DNA of 36,162 nt from Gammaproteobacteria bacterium (lineage in GTDB: Bacteria > Pseudomonadota > Gammaproteobacteria > GCA-001735895), in contig JAAESG010000376.1 in assembly GCA_024229615.1 (NCBI GenBank), positions 1-36,162 on the forward strand, read 5' to 3'. The translations under genes and the position numbers were made by a program. This document shows positions 1-6,637 of the stretch, piece by piece (the first letter of the stretch is position 1; each line of letters begins with the position of its first letter). The notes below the pieces were generated by a model. That model saw only the letters and a list, made by a program, of their open reading frames with translations. It did no database searches and was not told the origin of the DNA.

Positions 1-441
1 GAAATTTTCAATCGGTATCGTCTTGCCGGCATCGTTCTTGATCGCTAGCGCCTCGGATACACTTAGCCATTCGTTTTTAAGTGCCTCGGCGGTCTGCCAG
101 TAATCGAGCTCCTGCCGGTTTGGTCCGAGCAGTGTGAAGCGCAACAGACGCAACGCGTGACTGATTGATTCGCTATCGCCTACCAGATTGAGTTTGCGTT
201 TTTCGGCAAGGCCTTTGGAAAAGAACAGAAAGAAGTAGAGTGGAAACTCAAGATTGTTCAGCAGCGAACCATTCTTCTCGCGAGTGTCGGTTAGCACCAG
301 GGTGTCAAAACGGGTAATGCCTTCGCGCAACAGGCCTTTTAAAACTTCTGGTGGCTGGCCGAAGAGTATGACTTCGGAATCATTGGTGACGATTCGACTG
401 CCAGGTGCGGGGGTGATTATTTGTGGCTCAGCCATTGCCAT
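1..441 (-). CDS. Truncated conserved protein, possibly metallo-beta-lactamase-fold (N-terminal 147 residues only)
   Basis: An open frame starts at an ATG at 441 (a second ATG follows two codons later) and runs off the window edge without a stop, so 147 N-terminal residues are visible. The protein begins MAMAEPQIITPAPGSRIVTN and continues through ILFGQPPEVLKGLLREG and TRFDTLVLTDTREKNGSLLNN into a hydrophobic FPLYFFLFF stretch. The beta-strand-rich start with a VLTDTR-like segment is compatible with proteins annotated as MBL-fold hydrolases. The HxHxDH metal motif of that fold is not in the visible part, so the family call is weak. No signal peptide is visible. The start faces a non-coding gap filled by a repeat element. 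Confidence 0.55.
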   Translation of the reverse strand, partial: MAMAEPQIITPAPGSRIVTNDSEVILFGQPPEVLKGLLREGITRFDTLVLTDTREKNGSLLNNLEFPLYFFLFFSKGLAEKRKLNLVGDSESISHALRLLRFTLLGPNRQELDYWQTAEALKNEWLSVSEALAIKNDAGKTIPIENF

Positions 442-505
442 AAAAAATTATTGCTGAACATTAAAGTGTACATTGTCGGGTTCTACTGCGAAAGGCGAAT
501 TATTG

Positions 506-674
506 TTAGCCTGGAAATTTCATAAATCTGCGCCAGGATCGCGCAGGATATTGTGTTCACAAGGAAATTTCCGAAAGAGTCTCGTATCGACGATTCCGAG
601 CGATTGAGGAAATATTTCTTGTGGAATCAATAGACTAGCGAGATGGTGCATGATTTGTGAATTTTCCGGGTTAG
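506..674. repeat. MITE-like inverted-repeat element, type B copy 1
   Basis: The left end (506-535, TTAGCCTGGAAATTTCATAA...) is an imperfect inverted copy of the right end (645-674, ...TGAATTTTCCGGGTTAG), about 30 bp each. Both ends finish in TTAG, which fits a TA target duplication. The right part, 589-674, recurs almost base for base at 20500-20580. The element fills most of the gap between the truncated gene at 1-441 and the sulfotransferase-like gene. No open frame is carried. Confidence 0.75.
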
Positions 675-826
675 ATAGTTGCCTAAGTATGGTTTGTAAT
701 AACAGGGATAGTGGCTAGTATCCCCGCTACGATATATCGCATTGCAGGAGTACAGGGGAACTCCTGGTCAAGTCATCAACGAACATCTTACGCCCAACAC
801 ATCAATCTCTACGTTGTGAAAAAGCA
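675..826. other. Non-coding gap with two short perfect hairpins
   Basis: Two perfect inverted repeats lie here. GGGATA (705-710) pairs with TATCCC (719-724), with a CTAG in the loop. CAGGAGT (745-751) pairs with ACTCCTG (760-766). Neither is followed by a T-run on either strand, so they are not convincing intrinsic terminators. The second lies about 60 bp beyond the stop of the minus-strand sulfotransferase-like gene and could protect its mRNA end. No gene is seen. Confidence 0.5.
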
Positions 827-1564
827 TTAGGGTTGCAAGCGGTACTGGAACAGTTTTTCGTAATAGGGGCGCGCTTGAATCGATATTTCCCGATCCTTTG
901 CGGCGAGTGCATATTTTTTCCTGGCATAGGCTGCAAACCCAGTCGAGCGCCAGACTGAATCGTACCAGTACTTCGCCCAGACACCGTCACTGTCACGAGG
1001 CCCTTCGCGCCAACTCAACATTTCGCTAACAAAATCGACTCCGAGTCTCGCACAAATCGCTTCTAGCATGCCGTGAGGATCGAGTAGAAACTCGCCACTA
1101 TCGATGACCAGAGGTATCTCCCCGCTGATGCGTTTGACATGGTCGAATAATTCCGCTTGCTGGATAAAACCGATATCCTCGAGGGTCACGTCGCCGCGCA
1201 CAGCGGCATAGGATGCGATCACCGCTTCGGGTTCGCGGATCAAAAAACAATTAGTCAGGCCGGACAGCCACGAACGCTCAAGCCCGGGCAGAAGGTGCAG
1301 GGTCATATGTTTCTGGTAAAAGATTGTTTTGTCGTTCGGTATATCGCCAATGCAACGAGCGATTATCCTGTTCGCGTCGGTGCCCTGAGCGGCAATGACT
1401 TCTGCTGCACCGGGGTGTGGAATGCCACTGGCATCCAGATAGTAACCGTAGAGGGGTTCATCCCAGACGACACAGTCAGCGCGATTTTCCCAGGCGCGCA
1501 TCAGCGCAGTTGATATATTCCGGGGTCCCGACCACATCGCTATACGCAATGACTTCACTGGCAT
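827..1564 (-). CDS. Sulfotransferase-like P-loop protein linked to the aminotransferase
   Basis: This is a 245-residue protein. Residues about 7-25 (RIAMWSGPRNISTALMRAW) form the phosphate-binding loop typical of small sulfotransferase-family proteins that are often encoded beside, or fused to, branched-chain aminotransferases. LIREPEAVIASYA near residue 110 resembles the second nucleotide-binding stretch (R-P-x-x-x-x-x-S) of PAPS sulfotransferases. No signal peptide or membrane segment is visible, so it should be cytoplasmic. Its start overlaps the aminotransferase gene by 10 bp, so the two are almost certainly co-translated. The acceptor substrate is unknown, and transfer of sulfate rather than another P-loop activity is inferred from the family only. 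Confidence 0.8.
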   Translation of the reverse strand: MPVKSLRIAMWSGPRNISTALMRAWENRADCVVWDEPLYGYYLDASGIPHPGAAEVIAAQGTDANRIIARCIGDIPNDKTIFYQKHMTLHLLPGLERSWLSGLTNCFLIREPEAVIASYAAVRGDVTLEDIGFIQQAELFDHVKRISGEIPLVIDSGEFLLDPHGMLEAICARLGVDFVSEMLSWREGPRDSDGVWAKYWYDSVWRSTGFAAYARKKYALAAKDREISIQARPYYEKLFQYRLQP

Positions 1565-2478
1565 TCTTGCTCCAGCATGGTGAGATAAAGCTGTTGCAGT
1601 TTTTCGACCATCGGACCACGCTCGCCATCGCCGATAACGCGACCGTCTACTTCACGCACTGGCGCGAGGCCGGCAAAGGTGCCGGTGACGAACGCCTCGT
1701 CGGCGCCGTAAACATCGATTAAGCTGAAATTCTTTTGCCGCAGCGGAATCTGGTTTTGACCGCATAACTGGATGACGTTGCCGCGCGTGATGCCACCGAG
1801 GCAATAGTCGCCGCTCGAAGTCCATACTTCACCCTTGCGCAGGATGAAAAAGTGAGTCGAGTTACAGGTCGCGACAAAGCCGTGCGGATCGAGCATCAGG
1901 GCTTCATCTGCGCCAGCCTTGGCTGCCTGAATGCAGGCAGTAATGCAATTCAGCTTGGAGTGACTATTGAGTTTCGGATCCTGTATGTCGGGATACCCAC
2001 GGCGCACATGAACGGTAAATAGCTTGATCCCTTTTTGTGCGGTTTCCGGTAGCGCTTGCTTGTATTCCGGAATGATCACGATGGTTGGCGGGGTGATAGT
2101 GATGCGGGGATCCTGGTAAGGCGTAGCTTTGACGCCGCGCGATACCATTAGCCTGATATGAACTCCATCCTGCATGTTATTTTTTTCGAGCAATCGGTAA
2201 AGGCGCGCCGAGAGTTGTTCTGCTGTTACCTCCATTTCCATATCCAGTGCTTTGGCGCCTTCGTAGAGACGATCGAGATGCTGACCTAAAAACGCAATCT
2301 TGCCGTGGTGCACGCGCAGCCCTTCCCAAACTCCGTCTCCGAGCACGAAGCCGCTATCAAACACAGAAACTCTGGCCTGATCACGTGGGAAAAACTCGCC
2401 GTTGATGTCGATAATGATATGCGCATTGCGCGGATCGTCCTGGTAGTCATGCGTGCCTTTGCTTTGCTTAGTCATCAA
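1555..2478 (-). CDS. Class IV PLP-dependent aminotransferase, branched-chain or D-amino-acid type
   Basis: This 307-residue protein has the fold-type IV signature: early FFPRDQARVSVFDSGFVLGDGVWEGLRVHHG (catalytic-face loop), then LNSHSKLNCI near residue 170 with the likely Schiff-base lysine, an EALMLDPHGFVATCNSTHFF strand, and LGGITRGNVIQLC for PLP phosphate binding. The family includes IlvE and D-alanine aminotransferase, and substrate preference cannot be settled from the sequence. The start overlaps the upstream DUF1285 gene by 11 bp and its 3' end overlaps the sulfotransferase-like gene by 10 bp, forming a tight three-gene minus-strand operon. The 20 extra N-terminal residues (MMTKQSKGTHDYQDDPRNAH) are kept because MTKQ at the second codon is the only close alternative. 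Confidence 0.88.
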   Translation of the reverse strand: MMTKQSKGTHDYQDDPRNAHIIIDINGEFFPRDQARVSVFDSGFVLGDGVWEGLRVHHGKIAFLGQHLDRLYEGAKALDMEMEVTAEQLSARLYRLLEKNNMQDGVHIRLMVSRGVKATPYQDPRITITPPTIVIIPEYKQALPETAQKGIKLFTVHVRRGYPDIQDPKLNSHSKLNCITACIQAAKAGADEALMLDPHGFVATCNSTHFFILRKGEVWTSSGDYCLGGITRGNVIQLCGQNQIPLRQKNFSLIDVYGADEAFVTGTFAGLAPVREVDGRVIGDGERGPMVEKLQQLYLTMLEQECQ

Positions 2479-3025
2479 TGCTTCCTAGTTCGAATTCTTC
2501 GTTCATGCTGGTAATACTCAGGTAAGTTTTGCCATCTCGCCGGCTTTCATGCGCGAGATTGAGTAAATCGTAAAACGCACTGCGGTTGATGAGTGCCTCC
2601 AATCCCGCGCGAAAATGTATATAAGGACGGGGCTCACCGCTGTTTGCATCGATCTCGACGCGGATCCTGTGTTGGTGATCGACGACGATACGCTCACCGA
2701 TGTTGGTCGTAAATACGATCGCCTGCTGAGCGTCGTCCTCGATGAGCTCCACCAGATTCGCGATAAAGGGCGCATCCTCGACTTCGATGCGTAGTTTCTC
2801 AACTGGGGTAACCAGAAAATAGACTTCGCCCTCACGCCTTAAAATGCTGGCGAAGAGCCTGATCAGCGACTCCCGCTGGAAACGACGACCCTGGTGGAAC
2901 CAGCTGCCGTCGGCGGCGATACGGATATCAATTTCACCCTGGTTTGACGGATTCCAGTCACGCCTGGCGGTTTCGCCCTCTGCGTTTGATTCGATATCTG
3001 CAAGAATTTGATCAAGCTCGGACAT
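2468..3025 (-). CDS. DUF1285 domain protein
   Basis: This 185-residue soluble protein matches the DUF1285 family from near the N-terminus. It has an acidic start (MSELDQILADIESNAEG), then GEIDIRIAADGSWFHQGRRFQRESLIRLFASILRREG, VYFLVTPVEKLRIEVEDAPFIA and a C-terminal segment ending in FELGSIDD. The family is widespread in Proteobacteria and has no assigned function. No signal peptide or metal-binding cysteines are visible. It is the first gene of the operon with the aminotransferase and the sulfotransferase-like gene, with an 11 bp overlap to the former. The gap upstream is about 165 bp and presumably carries the promoter. Confidence 0.85.
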   Translation of the reverse strand: MSELDQILADIESNAEGETARRDWNPSNQGEIDIRIAADGSWFHQGRRFQRESLIRLFASILRREGEVYFLVTPVEKLRIEVEDAPFIANLVELIEDDAQQAIVFTTNIGERIVVDHQHRIRVEIDANSGEPRPYIHFRAGLEALINRSAFYDLLNLAHESRRDGKTYLSITSMNEEFELGSIDD

Positions 3026-3190
3026 ATGGCAATTCTGTGCAAATAACAGCGATCACACAATAACTATTTCAGAGTTGTAATGCCCGGGCAAGGCGGTATT
3101 TCTGTAGCGGGTAATCCCGACGAAATTCTGGCTCGGGGTTTGCAGTGCGGAGCGAGAGGCTTCCCTGGTCGGATTAGTGTGATGCCAAGT

Positions 3191-3673
3191 TTAGAACTGT
3201 ATCAGTTTCAAGGTGAATTGAAAGTACCAGAAGGGCAGCATTTCATCTTCAAATTTTGAGATATAGGTCGCGTTAAGGCCACCCCAGTCATTGCTCACCG
3301 ATACGAAGGGAATTGCGCCGAAAAAAGGCTCTTCGTTATTGTAGTTTTGACGAGTCATTATCAGGCCCGCAAATCCCAGGTCGAGATTCAGTCTCTGCGG
3401 TAAAGAACGGATCTTGAAGCGCCGTTTGATTCCGGCACCGATATATTTTGAAGTTTGATTGTTACTGTCTTTAAACGATGCCAGATTGATCAGTGGAATC
3501 CAGCGTCGATGGGTATTGAAATCGTATTGAAGACCCAGCCCGTAATTACTTTCATTTAGATTGTTGTCGCCCAGATGTATCGCCTTGCCGCTGAGCACGA
3601 TCTGTAGTTCATCCGCCGCGACCGGGAAGTTAAGCAGTAGCGTGAGCGCAAAAATGAACCTGACAGATTTCAA
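3191..3673 (-). CDS. Small exported outer-membrane beta-barrel-like protein
   Basis: This 160-residue protein starts with a clear Sec signal peptide (MKSVRFIFALTLLLNFPVAA, cleavage near residue 20 before DELQ). The mature part is rich in alternating hydrophobic and polar strands and aromatic girdle residues, such as YGLGLQYDFNTHRRWIPLINLASF and YIGAGIKRRFKI. It ends in phenylalanine (KLIQF), the usual C-terminal signature of outer membrane barrels. The strand pattern and size resemble the PagP-like/OmpA-like eight-stranded class, but PagP catalytic residues were not identified, so no enzyme function is proposed. It is monocistronic, with 165 bp upstream of the DUF1285 start and a large debris-filled gap on the other side. 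Confidence 0.7.
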   Translation of the reverse strand: MKSVRFIFALTLLLNFPVAADELQIVLSGKAIHLGDNNLNESNYGLGLQYDFNTHRRWIPLINLASFKDSNNQTSKYIGAGIKRRFKIRSLPQRLNLDLGFAGLIMTRQNYNNEEPFFGAIPFVSVSNDWGGLNATYISKFEDEMLPFWYFQFTLKLIQF

Positions 3674-3768
3674 TCTAATCCTCTGGCATTGAAGTGATTG
3701 AGTCTGTTATCGACAGGATTGATAAAAACCTTACTGTCGAATTATTGATCGCCTGAGCGAGCTACCCC

Positions 3769-3797
3769 GGGAAGCTCTGCAAAATGCACAGCTTCCC
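3769..3797. other. Perfect 8-bp hairpin
   Basis: GGGAAGCT (3769-3776) pairs perfectly with AGCTTCCC (3790-3797) around a 13-nt loop that itself contains TGCA twice. No T-run follows, so it is not a standard terminator. It sits at the upstream side of a remnant-filled intergenic region and could be part of an old repeat. Confidence 0.4.
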
Positions 3798-3859
3798 TAA
3801 AGTGATTTGGATAATCTATAATTTTCCTGCCTGCGGTATCCACGAGGAAACAGTCGAGC

Positions 3860-4014
3860 ATGAAGCGAAGAGGATTTGTATAACTCGATGCGTCTGCGGT
3901 TGCCAGTATTACCGCCAACCCGGCATTACTGTCGCGCGATCACCAGGCCCATCATCGCTATGGGTGCGTTGCTCTGATCGATCCACAGAGTCGTGAGACA
4001 GTTAACGCCACGGC
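3860..4014 (+). pseudogene. Remnant of a Tat-exported protein, possibly Rieske-like
   Basis: From the ATG at 3860 the frame reads MKRRGFV, then a TAA stop, then LDASAVASITANPALLSRD, followed by HRYGCVALIDPQS. The double arginine followed by G-F-V and a hydrophobic alanine-rich stretch looks like a Tat signal peptide. The VALIDPQ segment resembles the start of a mature Rieske or similar redox domain. The frame contains an internal stop and is lost where repeat C begins near 4015. An AGG-containing sequence lies about 10 bp upstream. This is read as a decayed gene fragment. The family assignment is tentative because so little remains. Confidence 0.35.
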
Positions 4015-4067
4015 GAGGTGCGGCATAACGTCGTCGCAGTAGAAGGGTGGTGAGAAATGCGGGCTAG
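4015..4067. repeat. Partial MITE-like element, type C
   Basis: Read on the minus strand from 4067, this stretch begins CTAGCCCGCATTTCTCACC and matches the element that starts at 20358 over about 50 bp, with a few substitutions and a small indel. Only this one end is recognisable here. The other end is missing or decayed, so it is a fragment. Confidence 0.65.
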
Positions 4068-4259
4068 CGCAAGGTGCCCGGGTGCTGGGCGGTCCTGCGC
4101 CACAGCCTTTGGCTGCGATAGAGCTTGAATATGATGCGTCTTGGCGACTATACCAGCAACCAGATCAGCTACCAGGTTTGAAGTCCATGTCGTCGTTTCG
4201 ATCAGCGATTCGACCCAGAGACACTCTGCATTGATCGGATGAGAGGATTAACCGGGATA
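4068..4259. other. Non-coding stretch without recognisable content
   Basis: This gap between two repeat fragments carries no credible open frame. One short inverted repeat around CAGCCTTTGGCTG (4101-4113) is visible. It is best seen as decayed sequence. Confidence 0.4.
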
Positions 4260-4374
4260 GGCTCAGGCCGGTTAGAAATTGCACAAACTCACTTGGCATA
4301 AAAACCATTGAATAATTTTTCATATTCAATGGATTATGACAAGTTGAGACCGACTGGTGAAATATTCAGGTTAG
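4260..4374. repeat. MITE-like element, type A copy 1 (left end decayed)
   Basis: GGCTCAGGCCGGTTA at 4260 and everything up to TTAG at 4371-4374 aligns with the intact element at 11753-11893. The right terminal repeat (4350-4374) differs from it at only a few positions. The left terminal repeat is no longer recognisable. An internal perfect 10-bp hairpin is present: CCATTGAATA (4305-4314) with TATTCAATGG (4323-4332). The right end overlaps the moaD stop codon. Confidence 0.8.
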
Positions 4375-4625
4375 CCCCCAGTCACCGGAGGGAAAAATGC
4401 AACCTCGTCGGTATTGGTGATTTGCGTCGTAGGGTCAGTCATTTCCTGATTGATCGCGATCAGTAAACGAGTCTCGCCGTCGAATGCGCTGGCAAAAGGT
4501 TCACCCCGGGATCGCAATAGCACGACCAGGTCGGCCACGGTTTTACAGTCCGTGGGCAATTCGAGATTTTCTGATTTCAGGCCCAGGCATTCGGCGAGCT
4601 GCGCGAAATAGAGTATATCCGCCAT
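4371..4625 (-). CDS. moaD: MoaD/ThiS-family sulfur carrier protein
   Basis: This 84-residue ubiquitin-like protein begins MADILYFAQLAECLGLKSEN and ends in the PPVTGG tail. The C-terminal diglycine is the residue pair that is adenylated and thiocarboxylated in MoaD-type carriers, which donate sulfur to cyclic pyranopterin to make the dithiolene of molybdopterin. It lies 5 bp downstream of moeA in the same operon. MoaE, the usual partner, is not adjacent. The TAA stop directly following the diglycine codons lies in the terminal sequence of a repeat element, so the reading frame ends exactly at the element border. A second MoaD-like gene (9834) lies in the AOR operon, so this copy could serve the general pathway. 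Confidence 0.92.
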   Translation of the reverse strand: MADILYFAQLAECLGLKSENLELPTDCKTVADLVVLLRSRGEPFASAFDGETRLLIAINQEMTDPTTQITNTDEVAFFPPVTGG

Positions 4626-4630
4626 CGTGA

Positions 4631-5899
4631 TTAAAGGAACCAGTCGAAGAACTGGATATCGACTTCGTCACCAGGTTCGACCCCGGCGTTGTCATCCGGC
4701 AACACGATGAAGCAATTGGCTCGACTCATCGATGTCAGGATGCCCGAGCCCTGCTTGCCGGTTTTTCCGACCTGCCAAAGGTTATCTTCATCGAGGCTTG
4801 CGATACCCCGTTGAAATTCAGTGCGACCAGGCTTCTTGCGCATTTGCTCGAGCGCCCGTGCACGAAACAGTGCCGGTCGTCTCAGGCTGGTCCCTGCCAG
4901 GAGCTGGATCGCCGGCACCACAAATTGACTGAAAGTGACCATGACCGCGACCGGGTTTCCCGGCAGGCCCATGAAGATGCTGGCATCGATTTGCCCGAAG
5001 GTAAGCGGACGTCCCGGTTTGATCGCGATTTTCCAGAATTCGGTAGTACCGAGCTCGGCCAGGGCCGGTTTGATGAAATCGGCCTCGCCGACCGATACGC
5101 CGCCAGTACTGATAATCAGATCCGCCTTGCTGGAAGCCAGGGTCAACACTTCACGCATTGCCTCCGGCTCATCCCTCACTACTCCGAGATCGATGATGTC
5201 GACCGCCAGATTCGATAACATGCCGAACAGGCTGTAACGGTTGCTGTCGTAAATTTTACCCGGCTCGAGGGGTTCGCCAACGGGCATCAGTTCGTCGCCG
5301 GTTGAAAAAAATGCGACTACCGGTTTACGCTTGACCTGCAGTTGAGCGATACCGAGCGATGCCAGCACCCCGAGATCGGCCGGGTTTAGCCTGGCGCCTG
5401 CCTCGATGACGATCTGACCCTGCTGAACGTCTTCACCGGCCTGGCGGATATTTTCTCCGACGCGATGATCGGAATCGACTCGAATCTGTCCAGAATCGCT
5501 GATTTCTACCTGTTCCTGCATGATAACCGCATCGGTGCCTTCCGGGATCAACGCACCGGTCATGATGCGTACGCACTCTCCCGGGCCACAGCGCTCGCCG
5601 AACGCGGTGCCGGCAAATGCAGTTCCGATTTCGCGTAACTCCGCAATTTCTCCCGCGTGTAGACTTTCGATGGCGAGTGCGTATCCATCCATCGCCGAAT
5701 TGGCCTGTGAAGGCACATTGTGTGGCGACTTGACCTCTTCATTGTTGACGCGACCGAGACAATCGCGAATCGGCAGGCGTTCACAGGCGTGAACCGGAAG
5801 CACACGCTGCTCGATTTTATCCAGTGCTTCGGCCATACCGATCGAGTTCGGATCGAAGGGATCGGCACAACTGGGTTCGGAAGAGATTTTGTTAATCAT
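4631..5899 (-). CDS. moeA: Molybdopterin molybdenumtransferase
   Basis: At 422 residues it is the usual length for MoeA, which inserts molybdate or tungstate into adenylylated molybdopterin. Recognisable in order are PSQANSAMDGYAL near residue 62, GENIRQAGEDVQQGQIV near 145, FFSTGDELMPVGEPLEPGKIYDSNRY near 200, LIISTGGVSVGEADF near 260, KPGRPLTFG and FMGLPGNPVAVMVTF near 300-315. The C-terminal domain IV ends QFFDWFL. It is divergent from the AOR operon (240 bp between starts) and followed by moaD. Given the neighbouring AOR and tungstate transporter, it may be tuned to tungsten. That is inferred from context only, because MoeA sequence does not reveal metal choice by eye. Confidence 0.93.
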   Translation of the reverse strand: MINKISSEPSCADPFDPNSIGMAEALDKIEQRVLPVHACERLPIRDCLGRVNNEEVKSPHNVPSQANSAMDGYALAIESLHAGEIAELREIGTAFAGTAFGERCGPGECVRIMTGALIPEGTDAVIMQEQVEISDSGQIRVDSDHRVGENIRQAGEDVQQGQIVIEAGARLNPADLGVLASLGIAQLQVKRKPVVAFFSTGDELMPVGEPLEPGKIYDSNRYSLFGMLSNLAVDIIDLGVVRDEPEAMREVLTLASSKADLIISTGGVSVGEADFIKPALAELGTTEFWKIAIKPGRPLTFGQIDASIFMGLPGNPVAVMVTFSQFVVPAIQLLAGTSLRRPALFRARALEQMRKKPGRTEFQRGIASLDEDNLWQVGKTGKQGSGILTSMSRANCFIVLPDDNAGVEPGDEVDIQFFDWFL

Positions 5900-6075
5900 T
5901 TAAAATAGATTTTACTACAGGCCGGCAATTGAGTCATAGACGAAGTCAAAATGGTAGGGGTAGGGGCGTTTTTTTATGACATTTCATGATCTGTATCGGA
6001 AAGCGGACTTAATTTGTCCTTGGGGCTGTCAAAAATTCGGCTAGAGTGGTATTTTTACACCCTGACAAAAAGGCG

Positions 6076-6110
6076 TTCCGGTCGGATATAGTGCGGTTAT
6101 CCGAACGGAA
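6076..6110. promoter_or_regulatory. Strong hairpin in the leader of the AOR operon
   Basis: TTCCG-g-TCGGATA (6076-6088) pairs with TATCCGA-a-CGGAA (6098-6110), giving 12 paired bases with one internal mismatch and a 9-nt loop. It ends 29 bp before the start codon of the first AOR gene and about 20 bp before its GGAGG ribosome site (6130-6134). It could be an operator dyad or an mRNA leader structure. It does not match the Moco riboswitch architecture as far as can be judged by eye. Confidence 0.5.
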
Positions 6111-6139
6111 GGATAATAACGACACAATCGGAGGATACA

Positions 6140-6619
6140 ATGCAGAAATCCCTCAACATCGATCCGGGCAAGTGTACCGGCTGTCTCCAGTGCGAAATGG
6201 CTTGTTCCTACGAGCACACCGGGACCTTCAATCCATCACGATCGTATATCAAGGTATTCAATTTTCACCATGAAGGGAGATTTGCGCCCTATACCTGCAC
6301 CCAGTGCGATGAAGCCTGGTGTATGCGCGCCTGCCCGGTGGACGCAATCAGTGTCGACATGGCTACCGGTGCCAAGGTTGTCTCAGACGATAAGTGTGTT
6401 GGCTGCAAGGTCTGCACCATTGCCTGTCCGTTTGGCACGATTAACTATGCTCAGGTCACCGGCAAGGTCGTCAAATGCGACCTCTGTGGTGGAGAGCCTC
6501 AATGTGCGGCAGCCTGTCCCACCAGTGCGATCACCTACGTCGATGCTGACTGGACCGGCTATGACCGCATGCTAGCCTCGGCAGCCAAAAGCTTGCCATC
6601 CGCTGAAGCAACCGCTTAA
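6140..6619 (+). CDS. Polyferredoxin electron-transfer subunit of aldehyde oxidoreductase (AorA-like)
   Basis: This 159-residue protein has four cysteine groups for [4Fe-4S] clusters: CTGCLQCEMAC (residues about 13-23), CTQCDEAWCMRACP (about 53-66), CVGCKVCTIACP (about 84-95) and CDLCGGEPQCAAACP (about 111-125). It lacks a signal peptide and should be cytoplasmic. The order four-cluster ferredoxin, AOR, FAD subunit matches the NAD-linked AorABC enzyme described from Aromatoleum aromaticum, where the ferredoxin subunit passes electrons between the tungsten subunit and the flavin subunit. The start at 6140 has a good GGAGG site at 6130-6134. The AOR gene follows after 18 bp. Confidence 0.9.
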   Translation: MQKSLNIDPGKCTGCLQCEMACSYEHTGTFNPSRSYIKVFNFHHEGRFAPYTCTQCDEAWCMRACPVDAISVDMATGAKVVSDDKCVGCKVCTIACPFGTINYAQVTGKVVKCDLCGGEPQCAAACPTSAITYVDADWTGYDRMLASAAKSLPSAEATA

Positions 6620-6637
6620 TCATGGGGGAAATGAATC

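Noticed and set aside
5900-6139. Molybdenum cofactor riboswitch upstream of the AOR operon
   Set aside because: Only one simple hairpin is visible. The multi-stem architecture and conserved purine stretches of that class could not be recognised by eye.
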